Shown here piece after piece: positions 1 through 12,613 of a DNA stretch of 64,000 bases; position 1 is the first letter of the stretch, and each line of letters starts with the position of its first letter. The stretch is from the NCBI GenBank assembly GCA_028023455.1, contig JAQFVV010000020.1, forward strand, positions 6,185,092 through 6,249,091, read 5' to 3'. This stretch comes from Epiperipatus broadwayi (taxonomy: Eukaryota; Onychophora; Udeonychophora; Euonychophora; Peripatidae). The translations under genes were made by a program, and so were the position numbers. The notes under the pieces are model-generated. The model ran no database searches, was not told where the DNA came from, and was given only the letters and a program-made list of their open reading frames with translations.

Positions 1-846
1 AGACAAGTGGACATGATAATGTTCCCGTAGGGCTTGACGACCGTCACGCAGCCAGCTGGCAAATTGCGACACGGACTGCTTGTCCCTGATTATGCTCATG
101 TGACACCTTACCTCTTCAGGTCGAGGCAGAGACCAACCCAAAGCTCTTATAAACTTATTCACGGCATTGCAGTTTCAGTGCTGCCATTTTATATCGACTT
201 TCTAAGGCGTACCATGTGTTCCTTTATTTAGTTTATCATTCTCTATATCACTCCGCCTCGGCATTATCTTCATCATCCACTCTCAAATAAATGTTTGCCC
301 TTAGTCGTAAAATAAATAGTTTTATTAAATAAATGTATGTCCGCCACCACGGATGACTCTTGCAGTGCAAAGTATAAATCCCCTACAGTACGCATTAGAA
401 ATACTCACTCGAGAACCTTAGGTAGCTAGATTACGCCTTCATATAAATGAATGCTCTTTATAAATAAATGTACTTTATATATAATAAAATTGCCAATTAG
501 CTATTGAAACTCTGAATATAAAATATGATTAATAACATTAATAATGTTTTTTTATTAAATACGTAAATAAATAAGTTTAACTGTACGTCTGTAGTTAAGT
601 TTTCATTTATTCTATGCCCATTATATATATTTCCTCGATTATATATGTGAATTAATATTCGTTTGATTGTTGGCCAACTCGGAGACAAAACCATGAATCT
701 CGTGCATCTCCCTGACCACCGTGCCTAAGGAAGTGTTTACTTATGTCGCATCAGAGGTGTTGTTCCGTAGATTGTATTGTGGAACCGATAAACTATGTTC
801 GAACTCGGTACCATGGGTGGCATCGCTACTTGATGGTGCTGCTGTT
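1..846. repeat. Repeat module A, copy 1 (cut by window edge)
   Basis: Nearly identical to 2504-3347, with scattered single-base differences. It is more CpG-rich than the surrounding DNA. The left end starts inside the 39-bp terminus seen complete in copy 2. The right end lacks the matching inverted terminus and instead runs on into a sequence (to about 898) that reappears just after the assembly gap at 7246-7279. On the minus strand the first ~200 bases stay open in the same frame as copy 2, but I recognise no protein family. It could be an LTR-like or a TIR-type module. Confidence 0.75.
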
Positions 847-2488
847 ATGTGTGGTGGTCGAATTCTGCACTATGTTAACGAGATACACGTGTTTTGACTG
901 TCACATAGTTAAATTTTTTTTTTAGCGTTTGACGTGTTCGAATCTTAAGTTTCACTTTTTCTGTCGTCTCTCACTGACCGGTCTATCCCACCCAAATTTA
1001 AACTTTTGGTATCGAGTGGTGTGTGTAACAATATTAAAAATGTATAAATATATGTAGAATTCAACATAAACACGCACACATTTCGATCTCAAATTAAAGG
1101 CAATAAATACGGATAAAGTAATATAATTTAGATTTCTTTAGCTAAATAAGTTTTGTGTAATATTAATCATTTATTTTGAATTTATAAAGTTCGTATTTAT
1201 TGCTTAGTTAAATTTCGTTAAATAATAATTCTAACAAAATCTGATGCAATAATTAATTAAAGTTAAAATAATTTTATTCCCTTTTGTCTTTGAAAATTTA
1301 AAAGCATCGGTCAGTGATAGATAATAAATTAATTATAGAAAAATTCCAAAAAAATGTAATTAACGAATGTAAAAAAAAACAAACAACAAAACAAACAATA
1401 GCACAGCAGATTTCTTTCTAATTAAAACCAGCAAAAGCATTGATTATCCTGAGGGCAAGACAAAGAAAACCTAAAAATATCTCAACAAAAAAATTAAAAG
1501 ATCAAGATAAAAAAAGGAGGCCATCTTAGACTTGCTGAAGACTTTCACTTGAATTTTAGCTTTGCTCTCGAGTGGAGAGTCTAAAATATCTTAAAATAAA
1601 TTGATATTGCCAAGGTATGATCGAGTAAGCACCGAGATTATTCTCCATCAGGAAAAGGCCCACCGTATGCTGAACTTCACCTTGCCCATCGTAAAAACAC
1701 CATAATGATCTGCTGCCTGAAATAAACAAGAATGCCGCTGCTGTTAAAATCAATAAAATACCAAAGACAAGAAAAAAAACTGCTAATCACGAACAATCTA
1801 CTATTAAACAAATGGACGAAAACATCTTATAAAAAAGGTACCTGTGTGTGTATTCCAAATTATAGAGTACTCTAGTAAAATAAGCTATAGCTCATCTCCT
1901 ACTATTTGTCTAAGTTCTAAATGTTAAAATTGTAATTTTGTGAAACTAAAAATTGAGAATTAATGTAATCTGTAAATTTCTCGCATAATCTAGCTTACCT
2001 CCCTCTATCCTTCTTAGGTGTGTATTTCTCAAATCTACACTTTATTTATAATTATCATTGAAATATTACCTTCTCATAATTGGCTTAGTTTTAAAGCTAA
2101 ATCCATAATCGCTTGAACAGTGAATGCGTGTTGAATTGTCATTAATATTTGCTTTATAAATAACTTAAATTTCTTATAAATCGACATGCATTCAAAGAAT
2201 CAGTTATTGTAATGCAGGGTCTACTACTCCATAATAGCTGGCATACTCGCTGTAATAATTCCCTTTTTAGATATTTTTTTATTATTAAATTTTAATGAAT
2301 AATTACGGAAATTTCATTTCTTTGAGAGTCACCAATTTTCTTTCAGTCAACGTTGATAATGGGGGCCGAGTTTGAAATCTAGTTAAATATTACCATAATC
2401 TTTTAGATCTTATACATGTGTTACGTTTTAAAGCCCCGATGGCTCATTCCACACCGTGAATACTCCAGATTCTATAGGGTTGAATTAA
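847..2488. repeat. Repeat module B, copy 1
   Basis: This AT-rich stretch lies between two copies of module A and is matched, with many small indels, by 4956-6490. Landmarks present in both copies include a block near 990-1070 (matching 5090-5180) and one near 1900-2020 (matching 5950-6070). No ORF of note and no protein similarity was recognised. The A-B-A order could be a non-autonomous LTR element (B internal, A as LTR) or a tandem array with a ~2.5-kb period. Confidence 0.6.
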
Positions 2489-3387
2489 CCCCAGTCGTCC
2501 TACACAAGTGGACATGATAATGTTCCTGTAGGGCTTGACGACCGTCATGCAGCCAGCTGGCAAATTGCGACACGGACTGCTTGTCCCTGGTTATGCTCAT
2601 GTGACACCTTACCTCTTCGGGTCGAGGCAGAGACCAACCCGAAGCCCTTATAAACTTATTCACGGCATTGCAGTTTCAGTGCTGCCATTTTATATCGCCC
2701 TTCTAAGGCGTACCACGTGTTCCTTTATTTAGTTTATCATTCTCTATATCAGTCCGCCTCGGCATTATCTTCGTCATCCACTCTCAAATAAATGTTCGCC
2801 CTTAGTCGTAAAATAAATAGTTTTATTAAATAATTGTATGTCCGCTGCCATGGATGACTCTTGCAGTGGAAAGTATAAATCCCCTACAGTACGCATTAGA
2901 AATACTCACTCGAGAACCTTAGGTAGCTAGATTACGCCTTCATATAAATGAATGCTCTTTATAAATAAATGTATTTTATATATAATAAAATTGCCAATTA
3001 GCTATTGAAACTCTGAATATAAAATATGATTAATAACATTAATAATGTTTTTTTTTAATAAATACGTAAATAAATAATTTTAACTGTACGTCTGTAGTTA
3101 AGTTTTCATTTTTTCAATGCCCATTATATATATTTCCTTGATTATATATGTGAATTAATATTCGTTTGATTGTTGGCCAACTCAGAAACAAAACCATGAA
3201 TCTCATGCATCTCCCTGACCACCACGCCTAAAGAAATGTTTACTTATGTCGCATCAGAGGCGTTGTTCCATAGATTGTATTGTGGAACCGATAAACTATG
3301 TTCGAACTCGGTACAATGGGTGGCGTCGCTACTCGATGGTGCTGCCCTACGGGAACATTATCATGTCCACTTGTGTAGGACGTGGGG
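2489..3387. mobile_element. Repeat module A, copy 2, with 39-bp terminal inverted repeats
   Basis: The termini 2496-2534 and 3344-3382 are inverted copies of each other with one mismatch in 39 bases; weaker similarity extends a few bases outward to a CCCC/GGGG pair and inward. The body matches module A copy 1. There is no transposase. On the minus strand (2472-2663) and the plus strand (3236-3421) the two termini read the same short peptide ending in HYHVHLCRT, which follows from their inverted identity and is not evidence of a gene. I could not define a target-site duplication. A MITE-like element is the simplest reading. Confidence 0.6.
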
Positions 3388-4955
3388 AATCATATTAAGG
3401 CAGCAAACAGAGATAGATTAGCATGAAAAGAGTAATATAGTAACAAGACAATGTGTGGGGGATAGTAACAGTATTAGTAAAAAGTTTAATAAATAATAGA
3501 TAAGAAATAAACAGAAAACACAAGAGACAGCAGAATAGATTTACCTGAGGCCTTTGAGCCCACACACCTGAAATGATGAAGCTCAACAAATGCAGAGCAT
3601 CAATGGACTAGAACTTCAAGTTCATGAAGGAGATGCCTGATAGATATGTGCCAATAAAAGTTAGAAACAAGAGGATGAGCTGAAAAAGAAGGAGAATAAT
3701 CAAAAAAGAGATGAAGAAGAAAAGAAACATTTGTGTAATGTGTCAGAATTTAAGAGAATTAGCAGGAGAGTTAGAAGCACATGAACAGTTGGGAATATCC
3801 CAAAGTTAGCAAAAAGAAGAGGCAAGAGTTAGCAGAGAAATGAATGTAGAGAGATCTGAGGAATCATGATAGAAGCAACAGGTGAGGCCTGGAGGTAAAA
3901 ATATGATAGTGAGACTTGTCTCATCCACATGCCCACAAGTAATCAGAAAGAAGTTACTAAAGAAGAGGCAAGATGCATCGCGACATCAAACATTGAGCTA
4001 AGATGACTCACATCAAGACTTTTAGAGGTAGAAAAGATTTGGATGGTGCCCCGGCCCATTTAGGAGCTCAAAGTTTTTCTAATTTTATAGGGAAATAGGG
4101 TCAGACTGTTAAAGAGAAAGATGTTTAGCAATCATCTCACAAATCTGCCAAAGATCTGGTGGGATATAGAGACAGCTTCAAACAACCTGAAACAAAGAGG
4201 TTAATGAAGCATTGAGCAACTTGTTGTGGTTATTCTTATAACATTTCTCTGCCAGGAAAACATGGGAAACTACACCTGGGACACAGCACATAGTTTTTTT
4301 CCTCCCCGCTAAGGAATTTGCTTAAATCCCTATAACTGTTTGCTGTTTTGGATTTTAACATCATAGGGAACCATCTGATGTGATACGCGAGTTGTTCCAA
4401 TAATATTGGTAGCAATGATAAATACATAGAAGAAATGTATATCTCTCACTATTTAGATTTTAAATTTATTGGGCCAAATGAATCACTGATAGGAAAGACA
4501 CAAAAATTAGAGAACCCAATGTAGTCATGGAATCATAAGTAAGAGGAGAGACGCACCACCTGGAACTTAAGCAACAATATTGGAGTATTTTTGTGACGTT
4601 TATTCTGTGGTATGTACTGAATGAACCCAAATAAATAGATTATTGAATTTAAAATTAGCATACTTTTATAGATAGAAATTTTGTTATGGTATTAATATTA
4701 TTATTCTAAAAATTTTTTTATAGAGCTATAAAAAGAACAATATTAGCCTCTGAGAATTTTTTTAGATAATATATAATCAGTTTGACTAATAACTCCATTA
4801 ATGTTGACACCATGTAATCAGACACGCGCTGAAATTAGTCAGTCAAAATAAATAAATTTTAATCTGGTATATAAATTAAGCTCAGCATTTTTAAGAAATT
4901 CTGCTATCTTATTTTACTATCTGCAGTGTCATTAAACACTAAATTTTTTCTTTTC
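3388..4955. other. Purine-rich stretch, possibly degenerate retroelement coding sequence
   Basis: From about 3540 to 4200 the plus strand is unusually rich in AGA, GAA and AAG triplets, as in decayed charged or coiled-coil coding sequence, but stops interrupt every frame. It sits between repeat modules A (left) and B (right) and resembles in style the decayed tract at 25960-26860. No domain was recognised; no functional gene is supported. Confidence 0.25.
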
Positions 4956-6490
4956 ATTTTTTAATCATGAATGCAACTTTTTTTCTCTTTCAGTGCCTTC
5001 CTTTGTTCTTCCTTAATTAATAGCTGGGAAGACGTAAAGATATCAGTAGATCTGTATTCAATCCCCGTTTCACCTTTTTTCACGCCTTCACTGACCTGGC
5101 CTGACTCCACCAAATTTAGTCTTTGTATCAACTGGGTGTAATAATATTGAAACATAAATATGTAGAATTTATATAAACACTATTGCCATTTCATCTCAAA
5201 TGAGCTAAGAAATATGATAAAACAATAATTAGATCTTTTTGCTAAAAGCAAATTTGTAACATAAAAATCATATTGTTACATGAGCTTAAACCTCATAGCT
5301 AAAGAATTTAACAAAACTGATGTAATAATAGTCATAAATGAATTTTACTTCTTTGTTTTGAAATGAAAGCATCAGTCACTGAGATACACAATGATTTAGA
5401 AAGGTAAATCAAAAAAATGTAATTAATCTAAGGTGAAGAAAAAGTCAAACAAATAGTAAATATAAATTTTTCTAATAAACCAGTGATGCTGGGATTATTC
5501 TGAGGTGAGAACAAGAAACCAAAATATCTCAATAAAAAACGCAGGACTAAGATGGCAAAGAAGATATCTTTAGATTTAAGTAGAGGATTTTGGTGAATTT
5601 AATTTTTAGCTTTGCCTCATGACACTTTAATATTTTTAAATAATTGACATTGCACATATTCACAAGTGAATCGGGGCTCAGTTCTTCACTGGAGATGCTC
5701 ACCAGGCGCCAGCTTCTACCTAACATTTAAAAACAACTGTAAAAGTATTCTGCTGCTTGAAACAACAAGAAAGTCATGAAAGAAAATCAATAAAACAACA
5801 TGTTCAGGACAAAGAAAAACTTCTAATTAACAACAACTGAAGGCTGCTAAACCATAACTTTGACAAAACATTTTATAAAATATAAAATTGTGTGTGTGGT
5901 TCTAAATTAGGTGAGCATTTGTAATAATGTTTACAGCTCATCTCTATTAGTTTGTAATTTCTAAATGTTAAACTAGAATTTTAGAAATTGGTAATGAGAA
6001 TTTCATGTAATCTGTAAACTTTCATGAACTGCTTACTCTCCCCTATCGTTTCAGTGTATTTTTAAATCACATTTTAATAATAATTAATACATTAAATATT
6101 ACCTCTCATAATTTTTCTTAGTTTTAAAGCTAAATCATAATTGCTTGATTATGAATGCACACTCAATTATCATTTTTCAATATTGTTTGTTAAACAACTT
6201 TAAATTTAAGACAAATCTATAATTTATCTCAAAGAATCAGTTATTGTAATGCAGGTCTACTATCTAAAGAGCTGTGGCCACCCACAATCATTCCCTTTAG
6301 ATATTTTTATTACTAAATGTTAATAATAACACATAAACTTTCTACTTCTTTGAGAGTCACTAATTTTTTTTCAGTCACACTGATAATGCTGCTACGTAAT
6401 GAAATCCTAGTTAAATATTACCAAATCTTTAGATATTAAAGAACAGGTGTTGTATGCCTTTAGTCTATGTCATTCCTTCACCTAATATCT
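4956..6490. repeat. Repeat module B, copy 2 (diverged)
   Basis: Collinear with 940-2488 but with many substitutions and short deletions, so it is much older or faster evolving than the A1/A2 pair. It is followed directly by a diverged module A, preserving the B-A order. No coding potential seen. Confidence 0.6.
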
Positions 6491-7284
6491 GATCTTTGTG
6501 TTGAATCTAACTCTGTCGTCTGCATATGAGATGAGGAATGTTCCTTTGAGGTATTTGGACAGACTCGTCACGAGCTGGCTGGTAATTGGCATACGTTGGA
6601 CCGGCTTGATGGTCTCATGGTGCTCATGACACTACCCTTTGGGCCAGAGAATAACTCAACCTTTATAACTATTCACTGCACTAAAGCCATGCTGTAATTT
6701 TTACATCGCCTCTTGTTATCATCATGAATTCTTTATTTAGTTTATNNNNNNNNNNNNNNNNNNNNNNNNNNNNNNNNNNNNNNNNNNNNNNNNNNNNNNN
6801 NNNNNNNNNNNNNNNNNNNNNNNNNNNNNNNNNNNNNNNNNNNNNNNNNNNNNNNNNNNNNNNNNNNNNNNNNNNNNNNNNNNNNNNNNNNNNNNNNNNN
6901 NNNNNNNNNNNNNNNNNNNNNNNNNNNNNNNNNNNNNNNNNNNNNNNNNNNNNNNNNNNNNNNNNNNNNNNNNNNNNNNNNNNNNNNNNNNNNNNNNNNN
7001 NNNNNNNNNNNNNNNNNNNNNNNNNNNNNNNNNNNNNNNNNNNNNNNNNNNNNNNNNNNNNNNNNNNNNNNNNNNNNNNNNNNNNNNNNNNNNNNNNNNN
7101 NNNNNNNNNNNNNNNNNNNNNNNNNNNNNNNNNNNNNNNNNNNNNNNNNNNNNNNNNNNNNNNNNNNNNNNNNNNNNNNNNNNNNNNNNNNNNNNNNNNN
7201 NNNNNNNNNNNNNNNNNNNNNNNNNNNNNNNNNNNNNNNNNNNNNCACTATGTTAACGAGATACACGTGTTTTGACTGGTACCA
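6491..7284. repeat. Repeat module A, copy 3, interrupted by a 500-N gap
   Basis: The left part (6491-6745) is a diverged match to the start of module A. Positions 6746-7245 are all N. The right part (7246-7279) is almost identical to 868-901 beyond copy 1, so the gap hides the middle of this module. The round gap length suggests an unsized assembly gap. Open frames spanning the gap are artefacts. Confidence 0.65.
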
Positions 7285-8541
7285 TATTAAGCCATGTACC
7301 TTGCTGAATGTTTCATGTTAGGAGTTTCATAATTTTACATTAGTATTTTTTAATCAAACCATGTTTTAATTGTAATTAATGAGCTAGTTATAATTTAAAT
7401 TGTTAGTATAATAGATGATCTGAGTATTTTATTTGAACCCTGATTACTACTACTACTACTACTACTTTTTCTTTTTCTTCTTCATCTTCTTCTTCTTATT
7501 ATTAGTATTATTATTATATTTTAACTTGGTAAATTAACTTCAAAAAAATTGAAATGTCTTCAAAAAATATTCATCACTTTTTCAAGATGGCAGTCAAGAA
7601 ATGGTGGCCATTTTTTAAATTGATGACATCATAAGATATCTATATTTTCCAAATATAAAATTGTGACTTTCAAGTTAAAAATGTACAATAACTTATTCAT
7701 TATATAATAGACAATATTGTTTTGAATATACAATTAAAATGCAATTAATGCACTTTATTTAATTTCATTTATTGACTTCATAAAACATTCAGTGCTTTAA
7801 TTTATGACATATCGAAATTAAAAAATGTTTTCATCTTTAACAAGTATAAAATAAAAAAAGCCAGTTTCAAGTGAGATATTTTAATCGTGTATAACATTAA
7901 AATGTATTAATATTTACTTGAAATATTTTAATTAGCTAATTTATATTTATTCGATCAGTTTTAGGGATACCTGCAAACATTATTTTCCTACAACAGAATT
8001 ATGACAATCATAATACTCACAGTAACTGAAAGTTTTTTTAGAGAAAAAAAAGGAGTTCAAACTCCATGCAGCTAATAATTAACTTTATATGATCAAAGGT
8101 TACTAAACATAAATTTAAAATACCATTTACTTTGTTTCAATTTTAAATTAATACTGTCATAATTTGTTTATGACTTATTCAAGATTGAGTGGGTTTATTG
8201 TAAACATAGGTCGTCAAAAAAGAAAAAAAAGATTTAATCATTTGCTTATTAAAACTATAACAACCAATTATACATATTTTTATCTACATTTATGTAAAAT
8301 TAAAAAATATATATTTTTTTAAAAAAATTAACAAAGTGATAAAAAAATTTATTAATTAGAAATTGCAAAAATAAAAAAATAATAATTGAAAATAGTGCAT
8401 AAAGAAATAAATTTTAAAATATGCATTGTAATTTTTTCTTCTTCCTGCTTTATTTAATTTAATAAAACCTGACCCAAGATATACTATTCTGGAGTTGTGT
8501 AAGAAACAAGATGGCCATTAGCAATTAAAAAAGTTTTTTTT
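7285..8541. other. AT-rich intergenic DNA with a short triplet repeat
   Basis: No gene seen. It contains an imperfect triplet-repeat run (TAC then CTT then ATT units) around 7445-7520 and many poly(A)/poly(T) runs. Confidence 0.6.
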
Positions 8542-8647
8542 CATTTTTTTTATATGTCATAGCATCGGCCGGGATGCGAACCCACACCCGTCTGCAGCCA
8601 ACTACTTGCTTGCAAGGCGGGTGCGGTGACCACTCGGCTAACAACAG
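8542..8647 (-). mobile_element. tRNA-only SINE, copy 1
   Basis: Minus-strand copy of a ~110-bp SINE. Read on the minus strand it has an A-box-like TTAGCCGAGTGGTC, a B box GGTTCGCATCC, then a short stretch ending in poly(A), visible here as the T-run at 8542-8551. The A box resembles class II (Leu/Ser) tRNAs. The body is nearly identical to the copies at 42114-42222, 53989-54098 and 61390-61501. Flanks are T-rich on both sides, so the target-site duplication is not clear-cut. Confidence 0.75.
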
Positions 8648-8649
8648 GT

Positions 8650-10560
8650 TTTTTTTCTTTTACTTTTAAAATTGTAAATTACTGAAATATTTAAAGAGTA
8701 CATATAATTACAGGTTAGTAATTTTTTTTAAAAAAAAAGCCAAATAAAATGTTTTCTCATTAATTAACTTTTTTTTTCAATTAAAGCTTTATTTTTTGAA
8801 TGAAGTAAAGAATTATTTTTTTCATATAAAAACTAATTATAATTAGTTTTTTTTTTGTTTATTATCTAAGATTTTATTTTGAGGCATTTTGAGAAACAAT
8901 TGTCATCATTAACCAAGGTAAAGGTGTAAGTATATATATTATAAACAGATGACTAATTTAATAATTAAAAATATAATTTGCTTAATATAAAAAATAAATA
9001 GTATAATATTACATTTGATAAATTAAAAATGCACAATTAAATGGGAATACCATAAATAACTTGGGTACTTATGTATTAGACCTGCTACACATTTTCACAT
9101 CCATGTTATTATGCCTATAAATTTCTAACCTTGTGATATCATGTTTTGTGAGTTCTGATGTGAATAAATGTATATAAGTATTTGGCTGTGGCGGGGGGGG
9201 TCTGTAGACTGTAGTTTTTATTTTGTCATGAGGAAGTTTTGTCACAACCACTCATAAAGAATTATTTTAAAATAAAAAATATATTTATACCTTTACTTAT
9301 TATATAACAGGAGATAATGAAGTATTTTATGCAACTAACCGAAGTATTTGATTCTCAATTCAATTCATCCTTTCTATCACAAAAATTCATTTTGTCTGAC
9401 TACAACTGTCATCTATTGACCAAAAATTGAACTAAATTATAATAGTTGCATGTAAAAAATGTGTCTAATAATTAGTATGTCATAAAAAATGTTTCTTGGA
9501 GACACCCCTACTCAAACAATAGAAGTACAAATAAGTATTTCTTGATGACATTCTGAGTCTGCCAGAACAAATTAAGATTAAATTCTAGACTTTATTAAAT
9601 CTGAGTTAAATCACAATTATAAATTGACTAGAAAATTAATATTGAACAAATATCAATAAAACATTTTGTGAGAATGTCTAGGCATATGGAATATACAACT
9701 AATTTTTTTTATATATTTCACTTGGAAATTGTTAAAAATCATCAGAATGAGACCGATTATAACTGTTGTCAGTATTATAAACAAAATAATTGAATCTTAA
9801 AGTCATGTGATATTTGGGTATCATAAATATTTTGATTCTGGAATTTAGAGTTCTGGAGCTGATCAGAAGCTCAGGCAGGGGTCAAGCATCATAATTGAAA
9901 GATGAGCAGCTAACAATCTTATTCAATTAGTCTGAACTGTGGTTTCTTATGTAATTCATTCTAGATTTGCTCCTGAGTCTTTAGCTTTGTATATATCACT
10001 GCACTATACTTCACACTGCTGTTCATTTATATATATATATAGATTTACAACACTAAATTAAAATTAGTTTTCATCTTGAAAGAGTTAAATTTGAAATTTC
10101 TAATAGTAGCATTTTATGTAATTAAAAGTTTTAAAATATAACGATCATTATAATGTATTATCGATTTAAAAAAATCTATATATAATATATAAAAAAAACA
10201 ATTTTGATCATTTTTTATTAAAAAAAAAGAAGAAAATGTTAATTTGATAGCAAAACAAATTTTAAGAAATAAGAAAACGGATTTCTTTTATCTTTTTTTT
10301 TTAATTACTACTATTGATTATTTCAAATTTTTTTATCACATTTACAAGTTAAATGAATGTTAACTGAATTTTTCAAAACTCCCAACAAAGTAAATAAGAA
10401 CTGAGTTGACTAACTGTAACAAGTCATCAACGTTTCCAAATCATTCAAGCTTATTCTGAACCTAACAAAAAATAATGAAAGATGACCGAAAAGATTTTTA
10501 TTCTTCAGGAAACTTTTCTGTTATCAAATGAGAAGAAAATCTTAAAAGAGAATATATAAA
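8650..10560. other. AT-rich intergenic DNA
   Basis: No gene recognised. It contains a C/G homopolymer near 9193 and short AT runs (10030-10042). The 60-codon minus frame at 9069-9251 has no recognisable feature. Confidence 0.55.
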
Positions 10561-10564
10561 AACT

Positions 10565-10640
10565 AAAAGAAGCTCATGGTATAGATGTAGTGCATCTGTC
10601 TGATACTCCCACACCCTAGGTTCAAATCTAGGTGAAATAC
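10565..10640 (+). repeat. tRNA-like sequence, probable SINE head
   Basis: Plus-strand sequence with an A-box-like segment (GCTCATGGTATAGA) and a B-box-like segment (AGGTTCAAATCTAGG) spaced about as in a tRNA. It does not fold as a convincing functional tRNA by eye. It is unrelated to the 110-bp SINE family. A single copy is seen here, so assignment to a SINE is inference. Confidence 0.35.
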
Positions 10641-11028
10641 ATTTGAATATTTTTTCAGATTCTAATCAGATATAGAATTTTTCTTTTATCTAGACAGATT
10701 TTATATACTACTCAGTTAAGAATCTAATATTGATTGGTAAATACATATGACAAGAGGGGAAAAGGCTCAGACTCCCACTAACTACTACAAATATGATGAT
10801 GAGAAATAAATCCCTCTTCACTTTGCCTTTATGCAGAATTATTAAAAAAAACTTTTATTCTGAAATGGAATATTAAAACCTGTTTTATTTTTTATCGATA
10901 GTATATACCAATTTTGATTATAATATTACGTATACACACGTGTGAAGTGTGTGGGTGGGTGGGGGTATCTCCTCAATAAAAACAACACATTTAACATTTT
11001 TAATAAATAACAGAGATAAAAATATATA

Positions 11029-11312
11029 TATTAAATATTTTTATTGACCATAAATAGAAAAACAAAAAAAAAAAATTGATGTGTCCACCATGATTGAAGG
11101 TTTTAGATTAAACTTGAAATAAAAGCATGGGAGGAGGGACCAAAATAAATTAAATCAATCTCTTGTTATAAAAATTAGGGATTGATTTAATTAATTTCTG
11201 GATCCCCCTCCCATGCTTTTATTTCAAGTTAAATCTAAAAATCTCAATTGTGATTGAAAATATGATTATTTTTTTGCTTTTCAGTGGACAGTCAATAAAA
11301 ACATTTAATATT
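11029..11312. repeat. Palindromic element, ~130-bp arms
   Basis: Arms 11029-11160 and 11180-11312 are inverted copies with scattered mismatches, around a spacer of about 19 bases. The inner arm carries a conspicuous block (AGCATGGGAGGAGGGA near 11124, with its complement near 11202-11217). No ORF and no hammerhead core found. It is probably a foldback or MITE-type element; the target-site duplication is not clear. Confidence 0.6.
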
Positions 11313-11404
11313 AAAAAAATTACCTCTTTTATTTTTAAGTTTTTAGTATTGGAACATTAAATGAAAATGTAAAACCATATTGTACTTTAAATCGACTGGA
11401 CATC

Positions 11405-11880
11405 TAGTTGGTATGCATATCACTAGATATTTCTGCTATATGTTAAAATGTATACCCTTTATATATATATCCTATTTAGTCTGTGTACATAATAATATAT
11501 GGGTAGTATATACGTGATTAAAAATATGAACTATTTTTTTAAGTGAAAAGTGTTTTACATTTTAATTTTGACTGGAAATTTTTATTTAAAAAAATGTTTA
11601 CCAAAATTATTTTGTAAATGAACTTAATTTAATACATATAATTTTATTTTAAACCAATTTCATACATAATCATATACATATTGAACCAGATTGATATCTG
11701 ATTCAAGGGTTTTACTGCCAAAATTAAAAACTTTAAATGTTCGTTAAGTTTCTAATGTTAAAAAAAATTTTTTTTTATTATTTAAAAAGAGTACGTGTAT
11801 TAGTACACATACTCGTTTATGTTTAAAATATATTTTGTTTCTTTTATATAAAATTGATTTTAAAATAGTTTTCTATTACC
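11405..11880. repeat. Dispersed repeat, copy 1
   Basis: Partly collinear with 13625-13960: both start with a block containing ATATCACTAGA and continue through a GTGTACATAAT block and then a long AT tract. No coding capacity. The identity of the repeat is unknown. Confidence 0.4.
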
Positions 11881-12032
11881 GCTTGTTTTTACTTTTTTTT
11901 AAACAATTTGATTAAAAACAAGCAGGCTTGTTAATTACATTCTTGTCTCTTTTATCATTTCTACTCATTCTTAAAGTGGAGGTTTAATTTTATGTTGTTG
12001 TTTTAGTTACAATAATCTCTCGTTAGAATTCT

Positions 12033-12613
12033 TAAATTAGATTGAGCAGGAGATTAAGATTTGTCCTACCGTTAGGCTTAGAATCTGACAACAGGAAAGG
12101 TTTTCACAGGAAATGTAGCCTGGTATAAATGACCCTGCAAATTTTAGGACAATAGTTTTTTTTTTTTTTTTGCTTTTATTCTTGACTAAGAAGCTGTTTC
12201 AAAGTGAGAGATTCAGTATTCCATACACACTTTGATTATAGCCTGCTGAGACTCATATTTTTTGGATAGCAGTTCAGACATTATTTCCTTCTAAAAACTT
12301 GCAATTATTAACAGACTTCATTGCTTTACAAGATGTCCAAATCTACTGCTCTGAGTGTGACCATCATCAAGATGCCCTGCTAACTTAAACAAAGGATGAA
12401 TCACTCTTCCAACTCTCCTTCAATCATGCCATGAATGTCTAAAATAAACAGGATCCCATGCCTCTATTTTGCTGCTGTCAAAAGATCTGGAAAATGAACT
12501 AACATAAAAGTACGCACTCTACATGAACATTGCTTTACCGTAAGGTAAATACTTTTTCTTAGTCTTGCCAGGGTAAATAAATTGCTTCTAATTAAATCTC
12601 TGCTCAATCTAAA
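12033..12613. repeat. Sequence bounded by short inverted repeats
   Basis: The left end (TTAGATTGAGCAGGAGATT near 12037) and the right end (its complement near 12590-12611) form an imperfect terminal inverted repeat of about 20 bases. The interior has no recognised coding region. It may be a non-autonomous DNA transposon, but a target-site duplication was not identified. Confidence 0.3.

Noticed and set aside
2472-3421. Protein-coding reading of the module A termini (shared HYHVHLCRT peptide)
   Set aside because: The shared peptide follows from the inverted DNA identity of the two ends; no larger domain or intact frame supports a gene.
6724-7275. Long open frames across 6724-7275 on both strands
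   Set aside because: They are created by the run of N at 6746-7245.
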